A stretch of DNA of 8,202 nucleotides from SXMI01 sp964391365 (GTDB taxonomy: Bacteria > Actinomycetota > Acidimicrobiia > Acidimicrobiales > Microtrichaceae). The DNA lies in contig CAYMKW010000122.1 in NCBI GenBank assembly GCA_964391365.1, positions 1-8,202 on the forward strand, written 5' to 3'. The notes under the pieces were generated by a model, which did not search any database, was not told the DNA's origin, and saw only the letters and a program-made list of their open reading frames with translations. Position numbers and translations under genes: made by a program. Within the stretch, counting starts at the first letter, position 1, and the number at the start of each line of letters is the position of its first letter. This document shows positions 1-5,209 of this stretch, in pieces.

Positions 1-645
1 GCCGCCGCTGCGGCCGCCGGGGTCGGGGGTGTGGTCGTCCTTGACACCGCAGCGGGTGAGCGGCGCATCGATCTGGGTTCGGCGGTCGAGGTCACACCGC
101 CCTCGTCGTTCTTCGGTGTCGGTCAGGCCGCCGTCGTCGAGACCGAGGCACCGCACGTCGCCGTCGGCAGCGCCGTGTCGGAGTTCGGTCGGACGGTCGG
201 GCTGAGCATCGCCGGGGTCGGCCAGTTCCTCTGGCCACCGAACCTGCTCGAGTTCGTGACCACGCCCGCCCGTTCCGCGGACCGGGCCGAGGCACCGACC
301 ACCGCCGAGCAGACCGCACCCGACTCGCGGCCCATCTCCATCGTCGGTGCCGTCCTGTACGGCTCGGAGCTCACCTCGGAGAACCTGTCCAACCTGGTCG
401 GGTTCCTCATCGTGTTGAACATCTTCATCGGCGTGTTCAACCTGCTGCCGCTCCTGCCGTTCGACGGCGGCCACCTCGTCATCGCCTGCTACGAGAAGGC
501 CCGGGAACTCCGCCGCCGTCAGCAGCAGCGCTACATCGCCGACGTGTCGCGGCTGTTGCCCCTGACCTACGGCGTGGTCATGGTCCTGGTCGTCGTCGGT
601 CTCGTGGCCGTCTACCTGGACCTCACACGCGGCGTCTCGGCCTGA
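1..645 (+). CDS. M50 family site-2 metalloprotease (Rip1/RseP-like), C-terminal part
   Basis: This is the last 214 codons of a gene that begins before the window; the frame is open from base 1. Homologues are intramembrane zinc proteases that cut anti-sigma factors or other membrane proteins in regulated intramembrane proteolysis. What is seen: a PDZ-like stretch, then a linker rich in Ala, Thr and Pro, the family-typical SRPISIVG segment, a hydrophobic helix, and the third-zinc-ligand motif NLLPLLPFDGGH (Asp codon at 463-465). A final transmembrane segment (VVMVLVVVGLVAVYLDL) ends the protein. The HExxH zinc site would lie upstream and cannot be checked. In many actinobacteria this gene sits between dxr and ispG, which fits the ispG start 35 bp downstream. 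The family call is secure; substrate and sub-family are not visible. Confidence 0.88.
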   Translation, partial: AAAAAAGVGGVVVLDTAAGERRIDLGSAVEVTPPSSFFGVGQAAVVETEAPHVAVGSAVSEFGRTVGLSIAGVGQFLWPPNLLEFVTTPARSADRAEAPTTAEQTAPDSRPISIVGAVLYGSELTSENLSNLVGFLIVLNIFIGVFNLLPLLPFDGGHLVIACYEKARELRRRQQQRYIADVSRLLPLTYGVVMVLVVVGLVAVYLDLTRGVSA

Positions 646-668
646 CGGGCCGTTCCGAACCCGACGGG

Positions 669-681
669 TAGCCTGCCCTCA
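669..681 (+). promoter_or_regulatory. Leaderless -10 element of ispG
   Basis: TAGCCT at 669-674 sits six bases before the ATG at 681. This is the geometry of actinobacterial leaderless promoters (TAnnnT, six bases, then a +1 at the start codon). It is the only TA dinucleotide in the 35-bp gap after the protease gene, and no Shine-Dalgarno sequence is visible. No -35 box is recognisable. The start-site inference is mine. Confidence 0.6.
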
Positions 682-1910
682 TGGACGCAGGAGCCGTCAC
701 CTTCCCCCGGCGGTCGACCCGCCAGATCCACGTGGGCGACGTGCCCGTCGGCGGTGGTGCACCGGTCACCATCCAGTCGATGACGACCACGAAGACGGCC
801 GATGTCGAGGGGACCCTGCAGCAGATCTACGCCCTGGCCGCCGCCGGCTGCGACATCGTCCGCTGCACCTGCAACGAGGTCGAGGCCGCCGAGGGGTTGG
901 CCCGGATCGTTCCCCGGAGCCCGATCCCGATCATCGCCGACATCCACCACCAGTATCGGATGGCGCTGGCGGCACTCGACGCAGGGGTCCACGGGCTCCG
1001 GCTCAACCCCGGGAACATCCGCAAGCCGGAGCACATCAAGGCCGTGGCCGCTGCCGCCAAGGACCGGGGCGTGCCGATCCGGATCGGCGTCAACGGCGGC
1101 TCGCTCGACCCCGAGCTCTACGAACGCCACGGTGGTCGGGTGACACCCGAGGCCATGGTCGAGTCGGCCCTGCAGGAGCTCGCGTACTTCCAGGAGGTCG
1201 ACTTCGACGCCGTGAAGATCTCGGTCAAGGCCTCCAACGTGCCGTTGATGGTCGAGGCCTACCGGCAGCTGTCCGAGGCCACCGACCATCCGCTCCACCT
1301 CGGCGTCACCGAGGCCGGACCGCTCCCGGAGGGTCTCATCAAGGCGACCGCAGGGATCGGAGCGTTGCTCGCCGAGGGCATCGGCGACACGATCCGGTTC
1401 TCGCTCACCGCCGATCCGGTGGAGGAGGCCCGCGCCGGCCGGGTGCTCCTCGAGTCGTTCGGTCTCCGTGAACGCAAGAACGTCGACCTGATCGCCTGCC
1501 CGAGCTGCGGCCGGGCCGAGATCGACGTGATCGAGGTCGCCAGCCGGGCCCGCGACGCGCTCGCCGACGAACAGCTGCCCCTGCAGGTGGCGGTGATGGG
1601 CTGCGTGGTGAACGGGCCGGGCGAGGCGAGGGATGCCGATCTGGGGATCGCCGCCGGACGTCGTCGGGGCCACCTGTTCGTCAAGGGACAGAACGTGGCG
1701 GTGGTCCCGGAGGACGAGATGGTTCCGACGCTGGTCGACTGGGCCCGGTTCATCGCCGAGCACGGCGCCGAGGCCGCGCTGGCCCGGGCCGACACCGAGG
1801 TCGCCCGGCGCGAGGCCGAGAAGGACCGGGCCGAGCTGCTCGAGATCCAGGGCGACGATGCCAACGCGTCGGAGCAGCGGGTCGAGCTCATCTCGCAACG
1901 ATTCGACTGA
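681..1910 (+). CDS. ispG: 4-hydroxy-3-methylbut-2-en-1-yl diphosphate synthase (IspG/GcpE)
   Basis: This cytoplasmic [4Fe-4S] enzyme carries out the penultimate MEP-pathway step, reductively converting MEcPP to HMBPP. The 409-residue protein is the short bacterial form: an N-terminal TIM barrel and a C-terminal iron-sulfur domain. Visible hallmarks are VTIQSMTTTKTADV (29-42), ADIHHQYRMAL (86-96), the RLNPGNI loop (107-113), RIGVNGGSLD (134-143), HLGVTEAG (206-213) and GIGDTIRFSLT (233-243). The cluster ligands are Cys273 and Cys276 in CPSCGR, Cys308 in MGCVVNGPGEA, and Glu315. The C-terminus carries a charged tail of about 45 residues beyond the conserved domain. ATG at 681 is chosen because it gives the usual N-terminus and follows a leaderless -10 box. 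Oddity: the strand normally reading like VRVxV is VRCTCN, with cysteines at 62 and 64. Identity is very secure. Confidence 0.97.
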   Translation: MDAGAVTFPRRSTRQIHVGDVPVGGGAPVTIQSMTTTKTADVEGTLQQIYALAAAGCDIVRCTCNEVEAAEGLARIVPRSPIPIIADIHHQYRMALAALDAGVHGLRLNPGNIRKPEHIKAVAAAAKDRGVPIRIGVNGGSLDPELYERHGGRVTPEAMVESALQELAYFQEVDFDAVKISVKASNVPLMVEAYRQLSEATDHPLHLGVTEAGPLPEGLIKATAGIGALLAEGIGDTIRFSLTADPVEEARAGRVLLESFGLRERKNVDLIACPSCGRAEIDVIEVASRARDALADEQLPLQVAVMGCVVNGPGEARDADLGIAAGRRRGHLFVKGQNVAVVPEDEMVPTLVDWARFIAEHGAEAALARADTEVARREAEKDRAELLEIQGDDANASEQRVELISQRFD

Positions 1911-1928
1911 GTCGCGGCTCCACGCCCG

Positions 1929-1992
1929 GGCCGACGGGCCGGTTCTGTCTCAGGCCGACGGGCCGGTCCTGTCTCAGGCCGACGGGCCGGTC
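1929..1992. repeat. 24-bp tandem repeat, about 2.7 copies, at the convergent gene ends
   Basis: Units start at 1929, 1953 and 1977. Units 1 and 2 differ by one base (T/C at 1943/1967), and unit 3 matches for its first 16 bases. Each unit begins GGCCGACGGGCCGGT and the two full ones end CTGTCTCA. The third copy encodes the last residues of the minus-strand hydrolase (TGPSA and stop), so the array looks like a duplication of that gene's 3' end into the spacer after ispG. Units contain short GGCC-GACG-GGCC and CCTG-TCT-CAGG inverted repeats. They may act as a bidirectional transcription end for the converging genes, but there is no T-tract. Confidence 0.85.
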
Positions 1993-2978
1993 AGCTCCCT
2001 GATGATCCCGGCGAGGCTCGTCGGGTCCTCCTGCATGACCTGGTGACCGACGCTGTCGAGCACCCTCAGCTCAGCTCCAGGGATCGCTGCGGCGACGCCA
2101 CGGGCGTGGGCCGGTGGCGTGAGCAGGTCGGCCGTGCCCACGACCACGATCGACGGGAGATCGACGTGCGAGAGGTCGTCGCGGACGTCGTGCTCGGCGA
2201 TCGCCCGGCCGGCCTCGGCGGTGGTCCGCGGATCGACATCGGACAGCATCGTGCGCACCTGGTCGACAGCTGCCCCCGAGGCCCGGCGCCCGAAGGCCAG
2301 GCGGACGATCAGCGCCGAGACGTTGGAGTCCGGCCAGGCGTATCGCCACCGGGGTGACTCCATCCCGGCCGTCGCCAGTCGCTGCACCAGTTCGACCAAC
2401 CCGGCCGCCCCGCCCGCGACGGCGCCCAGGGCGACCGGTGCGGCACTCGTGGCGAGGAACACGAGGCCCCGGCAGCGGTTGTGGAGCATGCGATGGTGGT
2501 CGGTGCAGAACCGGGCGAGCGCCATGCCGCCCATGGAGTGGCCGACCACGACGGCGTCGTGGACGTCGAGTCGGGCGAGGACCGTCGACAGGTCGTCGGC
2601 GACGGCACCCAGGGTGACCCCGCGTGACCCGGATCGGGAGTCCCCGTGGCCGCGCATGTCCCACGCGAGCACCCGGTGGTCGTCGCGCAACAGGTGGAAC
2701 ATCGGTCGCCACACCCACCACTGCAGGGTCACTCCGTGGAGCAGGACGACCGCCGGCCCCGACCCGGCCTCGACGACGTGGATCGTGCCGCCGTCATCCG
2801 TCGTCAGGTGGTGGTGGCGGACGTCGTCGACCCTCCTGAGCAGATCGTCGACCCGGCCGTCGTGCTCGGTCCGGACCCGGTGGCCGAGCGACCGTACGGC
2901 GGTGCCGAGCGCCACGCCGGCTCCGGCCGTGACGGCGGCGCCGATCAGGAGTCGCTTGAGCACGGGCGATCGGGACAC
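1974..2978 (-). CDS. Alpha/beta-fold hydrolase with N-terminal membrane segment
   Basis: A 334-residue serine hydrolase-type protein of unknown substrate. Seen in the sequence: a basic N-terminus and hydrophobic Ala/Gly-rich segment at about residues 10-28 (signal anchor or signal peptide); oxyanion-region LLHGVTLQWWVW (79-90); WDMRGHGDS (106-114); nucleophile elbow GHSMGG with Ser148; acid Asp284 in VGTADLLTPP; and catalytic His312 in SVGHQVMQEDP. The catalytic triad is complete. Residues about 175-255 form the variable cap that would set substrate choice. The GTG start at 2978 is supported by a TAGCGT -10 box exactly six bases upstream. The gene lies opposite in strand to all its neighbours, converging on ispG and diverging from proS, so it is not part of their operons. 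It could be an esterase, lipase or dehalogenase-like member; the sequence does not decide. Confidence 0.9.
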   Translation of the reverse strand: MSRSPVLKRLLIGAAVTAGAGVALGTAVRSLGHRVRTEHDGRVDDLLRRVDDVRHHHLTTDDGGTIHVVEAGSGPAVVLLHGVTLQWWVWRPMFHLLRDDHRVLAWDMRGHGDSRSGSRGVTLGAVADDLSTVLARLDVHDAVVVGHSMGGMALARFCTDHHRMLHNRCRGLVFLATSAAPVALGAVAGGAAGLVELVQRLATAGMESPRWRYAWPDSNVSALIVRLAFGRRASGAAVDQVRTMLSDVDPRTTAEAGRAIAEHDVRDDLSHVDLPSIVVVGTADLLTPPAHARGVAAAIPGAELRVLDSVGHQVMQEDPTSLAGIIRELTGPSA

Positions 2979-2990
2979 GAGCGAACGCTA
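2978..2990 (-). promoter_or_regulatory. Leaderless -10 element of the hydrolase gene
   Basis: On the minus strand TAGCGT occupies 2990-2985, followed by six bases and the GTG at 2978. This matches the ispG spacing exactly and supports GTG as the start. The flanking GG (2991-2992) makes the box GGTAGCGT, identical to the one facing proS. No Shine-Dalgarno sequence or -35 box is seen. Confidence 0.6.
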
Positions 2991-3021
2991 CCGGGCTCGC
3001 CATGGGTCGGATCGCCCCGCT

Positions 3022-3037
3022 GGTAGCGTCGCCGTCC
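3022..3037 (+). promoter_or_regulatory. -10 element of proS (GGTAGCGT)
   Basis: TAGCGT at 3024-3029 precedes the ATG at 3038 by eight bases, two more than at ispG and the hydrolase. The transcript would therefore be leaderless or have a leader of one or two bases. It argues for ATG 3038 over the in-frame ATG at 3002, which lies upstream of this box. It is the mirror image of the hydrolase box at 2985-2992. Confidence 0.55.
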
Positions 3038-4465
3038 ATGGCAGCTGGCAGGGCACCGATCCTGACGCCGAGAGGCGACGACTTCCCCCGGTGGTACCAG
3101 GACGTCCTGAACAAGGCCGAACTGGCGGACAACGGTCCGGTCCGCGGGACCATGGTGATCCGCCCCTACGCGTACGCCATGTGGGAGCGGATGGTCGCCG
3201 AGGTCGACGCCCGGATCAAGGCCGCCGGGGCCGAGAACGCCTACTTCCCGCTGTTCATCCCCGAGTCGTACCTGCAGCGCGAGGCCGAGCACGTCGAGGG
3301 GTTCAGTCCGGAGTTGGCCGTCGTGACCATCGGTGGCGGCAAGGAGCTCGAGGAACCGGTCGTGGTCCGGCCGACCTCCGAGACGGTGATCGGCGAGTAC
3401 ATGGCCAAGTGGGTCCAGTCGTACCGGGACCTGCCGCTGCTGTTGAACCAGTGGGCCAACGTCGTGCGCTGGGAGCTCCGACCCCGGGTGTTCCTCCGCA
3501 CGTCCGAGTTCCTGTGGCAGGAGGGTCACACCGCGCACGCCACCGAGGACGATGCCCGCCGGTATGCCGAGCACATCCTGCGCACGGTCTACCGGGACTT
3601 CATGGTCGAGGTGCTGGCGATCCCGGTGCCCGTCGGCGCCAAGATCGCCCAGNNNNNNNNNNGGTTCGCCGGAGCGACGAACACGCTCACCTGCGAGGCG
3701 ATGATGGGGGACGGCAAGGCCCTGCAGATGGGCACCAGCCACGAGCTCGGCCAGAACTTCGCCCGGGCGTTCGACGTCACGTTCCTCGACGAGCACGGCG
3801 AGCAGCGCACCTGCTGGACGACCTCGTGGGGGGTGTCGACCCGCATGATGGGCGGCCTGATCATGGCGCACGGCGACGACGCCGGCCTGCGGGTGCCTCC
3901 CCGCCTCGCCGCCGTGCAGGCCGTGGTTCTCGTCGTCCGTGACGAGGACGGCGCGGTCACGGCTGCAGCGCAGGACCTGGTCGACGCGTTGGCGCACGCC
4001 GGTGTCCGGGCCCGTCTCGACGCCCGGGTGGAGACCGGGTTCGGTCGCCGGGCCACCGAGTGGGAACTCAAGGGTGTACCCCTGCGCATCGAGGTCGGGC
4101 CGCGGGATCTGGCCGAGGGACAGGTGGTCGTCGCCCGTCGGGACGACGGCACCAAGTCGCCGGTCCCGGTGGGGGAGCTTCCCTCCCGTGTGCCCGAGCT
4201 CCTCGAGGCCGTCCAGCTCGCCATGTTGGCCGAGGCGACCGAGCGTCGGGACGCCGGCACCACGGTGGTGGGCAGCGTGGAGGCCGCGGCCGAGGCTGCG
4301 GCGACCGGGTTCGCCGTGCTGCCCTGGCGGCTGCTCGACGACGCCGCGATCGACCTGCTCGGCCGCAGCGCCATCACCGTCCGTTGTCTGCAGACCCCCG
4401 ATGGCGACCTGCCGGGCGGAACGCCGGCCGACGAACTCGTCGCGGTCTGCGCCAGGTCCTACTGA
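3038..4465 (+). CDS. proS: Prolyl-tRNA synthetase, archaeal-like (type 3)
   Basis: This enzyme charges tRNA-Pro with proline in the cytoplasm. It is 475 residues with the start used here, which is the size of the archaeal/eukaryotic-like form; the roughly 180-residue editing insertion of E. coli-type ProRS is absent. Class II features seen: ADNGPVRGTMVIRPYAYAMWERM (motif 1 area, 29-52), RPTSET (111-116), FLRTSEFLWQEGHTAH (motif 2, 152-167), FAGATNTLTCEAMM (210-223), QMGTSHELGQNFARAF (230-245) and SWGVSTRMMGGLIMAHGD (motif 3, 263-280). The anticodon-binding domain spans about 290-390. A C-terminal domain follows, ending in the family-typical terminal Tyr (CARSY). The usual zinc-binding cysteines of that domain are not present. 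Residues 206-209 fall in a ten-N assembly gap; the frame is the same on both sides. Its -10 box diverges from that of the hydrolase. Confidence 0.96.
   Translation: MAAGRAPILTPRGDDFPRWYQDVLNKAELADNGPVRGTMVIRPYAYAMWERMVAEVDARIKAAGAENAYFPLFIPESYLQREAEHVEGFSPELAVVTIGGGKELEEPVVVRPTSETVIGEYMAKWVQSYRDLPLLLNQWANVVRWELRPRVFLRTSEFLWQEGHTAHATEDDARRYAEHILRTVYRDFMVEVLAIPVPVGAKIAQXXXXFAGATNTLTCEAMMGDGKALQMGTSHELGQNFARAFDVTFLDEHGEQRTCWTTSWGVSTRMMGGLIMAHGDDAGLRVPPRLAAVQAVVLVVRDEDGAVTAAAQDLVDALAHAGVRARLDARVETGFGRRATEWELKGVPLRIEVGPRDLAEGQVVVARRDDGTKSPVPVGELPSRVPELLEAVQLAMLAEATERRDAGTTVVGSVEAAAEAAATGFAVLPWRLLDDAAIDLLGRSAITVRCLQTPDGDLPGGTPADELVAVCARSY
3653..3662. other. Assembly gap of ten Ns inside proS
   Basis: Ten undetermined bases interrupt proS between residues Gln205 and Phe210. 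The reading frame continues unchanged, and conserved sequence resumes at FAGA. This is a scaffold join or masked stretch, not a biological feature, and gives no reason to call the gene broken. Confidence 0.98.
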
Positions 4466-4516
4466 GAGCAACGCCGCTGCCGCCGGCCACGCCGCTGCCG
4501 CTCGCACCACAAAGCA

Positions 4517-4537
4517 GGGAGTGGGCGGGGAGTGGGC
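4517..4537 (+). repeat. Tandem GGGAGTGGGC pair, 11-bp period
   Basis: Two identical GGGAGTGGGC copies (4517-4526 and 4528-4537) lie about one helical turn apart and end 34 bp before the TAGAGT box. Such phasing suits an activator or repressor site, but no regulator is identified. GTGGG repeats recall MraZ sites, whose period is usually 10 bp. Confidence 0.5.
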
Positions 4538-4571
4538 AGGCGAGGGCACCACGCGATGGGGTGGTCGGGTG

Positions 4572-4584
4572 TAGAGTGCGGAAT
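4572..4584 (+). promoter_or_regulatory. Candidate promoter of rimP-nusA-infB (TAGAGT)
   Basis: TAGAGT at 4572-4577 fits the TAnnnT actinobacterial -10 pattern, putting +1 near 4582-4584. This would give a leader of about 120 bases before rimP that contains the hairpins at 4584-4626. No -35 is recognisable. It is the only TA-containing site between proS and rimP. Confidence 0.55.
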
Positions 4585-4596
4585 CCGGTTCTCCGG

Positions 4597-4626
4597 AAGG
4601 GCGTGGGCTCTGTCCCACGCCTTTTC
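4597..4626 (+). terminator. Strong hairpin with T-tract; attenuator or proS terminator
   Basis: GGCGTGGG (4600-4607) pairs perfectly with CCCACGCC (4614-4621) across the loop CTCTGT. AAG before it can extend the stem with TTT after it (one G-U pair), and TTTTCT follows. This is a textbook intrinsic terminator shape. It lies downstream of the only promoter candidate for rimP, so it would end rimP transcripts early unless read through; it also could end proS transcripts. A smaller hairpin, TCCGG-TTCT-CCGGA (4584-4597), precedes it. GTGGG at 4628-4632 could pair with CCCAC (4614-4618) as a weak competing structure. Confidence 0.75.
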
Positions 4627-4693
4627 TGTGGGCCGGTGACCGACAGGTGAACAGCACGAGTCCGGGCGAGGTCGTCCGGCGGAACCCGGGAGC

Positions 4694-4702
4694 GAGGTGA
4701 TC
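4694..4702 (+). promoter_or_regulatory. Ribosome binding site of rimP, decides the start
   Basis: GAGGTGATC matches nine bases of the perfect anti-16S sequence. GAGG lies eight bases before the GTG at 4706. An in-frame GTG at 4697 falls inside this site, so 4706 is the start. Confidence 0.8.
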
Positions 4703-4705
4703 AGC

Positions 4706-5209
4706 GTGGCCACGGTCGAGGAAGTCGCCAACCGGATCGCCGCCGATGCCGGCCTCACCCTCTACGACATCGATCGCCAGGGCGGGACCCTCGTCGTGCT
4801 GCTCGACCGGACCGGCGGCGTCGACGTGGATGCGCTGGCCGCTGCGTCCCGGGCGCTCGCCAAGGAACTCGACGAGGCGGGCCTCATCGCGGCGTCGACG
4901 ACGCTCGAGGTGTCCAGCCCCGGTCTGGAACGCAGGCTCCGGACCCCGGCGCACTTCCGGGGGGCGGTGGACGCCCGGGTCACGATCTCGCTCCGGGAGG
5001 AGCTCGACGGCCAGCGTCGCCTCCTGGGCACCCTCTCGGCCGTCGACGGTGACGAACTGGTCCTGACGCTCGACGACGGCTCCACCCGAACCGTGGCGAT
5101 GGACCAGATCGATCGGGCACGCACAGTCTTCGAGTGGGGCGGCTCGCCGCCGCCCGGCTCGTCCAACCAGCGCCAGCGGGCGCGACGCAACAGCGAGGCG
5201 AACACATGA
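4706..5209 (+). CDS. rimP: Ribosome maturation factor RimP
   Basis: RimP helps assemble the 30S subunit. The protein is 167 residues: an N-terminal alpha/beta domain (about 1-80) with VVLLDRTGGVDVDAL (30-44) and the signature EVSSPGLERRL (68-78), then an SH3-like beta domain (about 85-143). It ends in a Ser/Arg/Gln-rich tail after VFEWGG. Length and signature are typical. The GTG start at 4706 is fixed by an unusually good ribosome binding site. Its stop overlaps the nusA start (ATGA, 5206-5209), implying translational coupling. It opens the conserved rimP-nusA-infB operon and is likely governed by the upstream hairpin leader. Confidence 0.96.
   Translation: MATVEEVANRIAADAGLTLYDIDRQGGTLVVLLDRTGGVDVDALAAASRALAKELDEAGLIAASTTLEVSSPGLERRLRTPAHFRGAVDARVTISLREELDGQRRLLGTLSAVDGDELVLTLDDGSTRTVAMDQIDRARTVFEWGGSPPPGSSNQRQRARRNSEANT
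5195..5209 (+). promoter_or_regulatory. nusA ribosome binding site and ATGA overlap with rimP
   Basis: GAGG (5195-5198) inside the rimP 3' end lies seven bases before the nusA ATG at 5206. The ATG shares its TG with the rimP TGA. The arrangement supports this start over longer in-frame readings into rimP or the ATGs at 5218 and 5221. Confidence 0.75.

Larger units (their letters stand above)
4466..4705 (+). promoter_or_regulatory. Leader region of the rimP-nusA-infB operon
   Basis: These 240 bases between proS and rimP contain no supportable gene and no tRNA. In order they hold a 13-bp direct repeat (4471-4483 and 4489-4501), two GGGAGTGGGC copies 11 bp apart, a TAGAGT -10 box, a small and a large hairpin, and the rimP ribosome binding site. 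TA occurs only once in the whole stretch, at 4572-4573, so a TAnnnT promoter elsewhere in it is excluded. Confidence 0.7.

Noticed and set aside
612..1898. A 428-codon open frame on the minus strand opposite ispG
   Set aside because: It lies wholly opposite a secure gene. It is a product of GC-rich third positions and has no recognisable domain.
1929..1992. CRISPR array
   Set aside because: Units are contiguous with no unique spacers, only 24 bp long and fewer than three copies.
3002..3037. Upstream ATG at 3002 as the proS start
   Set aside because: It would put the -10 box inside the gene and add 12 unconserved residues. ATG at 3038 gives the usual ProRS N-terminus.
3653..3662. proS as a broken gene because of the Ns
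   Set aside because: Frame and conserved motifs are intact on both sides, so it is an assembly gap.
2119..3942. A 607-codon plus-strand frame over the hydrolase and proS
   Set aside because: It runs antisense to the hydrolase and then out of frame through proS, with Arg/Ser/Pro-rich shadow composition.
4517..4537. MraZ binding site
   Set aside because: The GTGGG spacing is 11 bp, not the usual 10, there are only two copies, and no division-cluster genes are nearby.
4466..4580. A tRNA-Met (metY) gene ahead of rimP as in E. coli
   Set aside because: No cloverleaf arms or TTCGA T-loop signature could be found in this stretch.
4697..4705. GTG at 4697 as the rimP start
   Set aside because: This GTG is part of the GAGGTGATC ribosome binding site that serves the GTG at 4706.
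2945..4954. A 669-codon minus-strand open frame across proS and into rimP
   Set aside because: It crosses the N gap, overlaps secure proS coding and has His/Gly/Arg-rich antisense composition.
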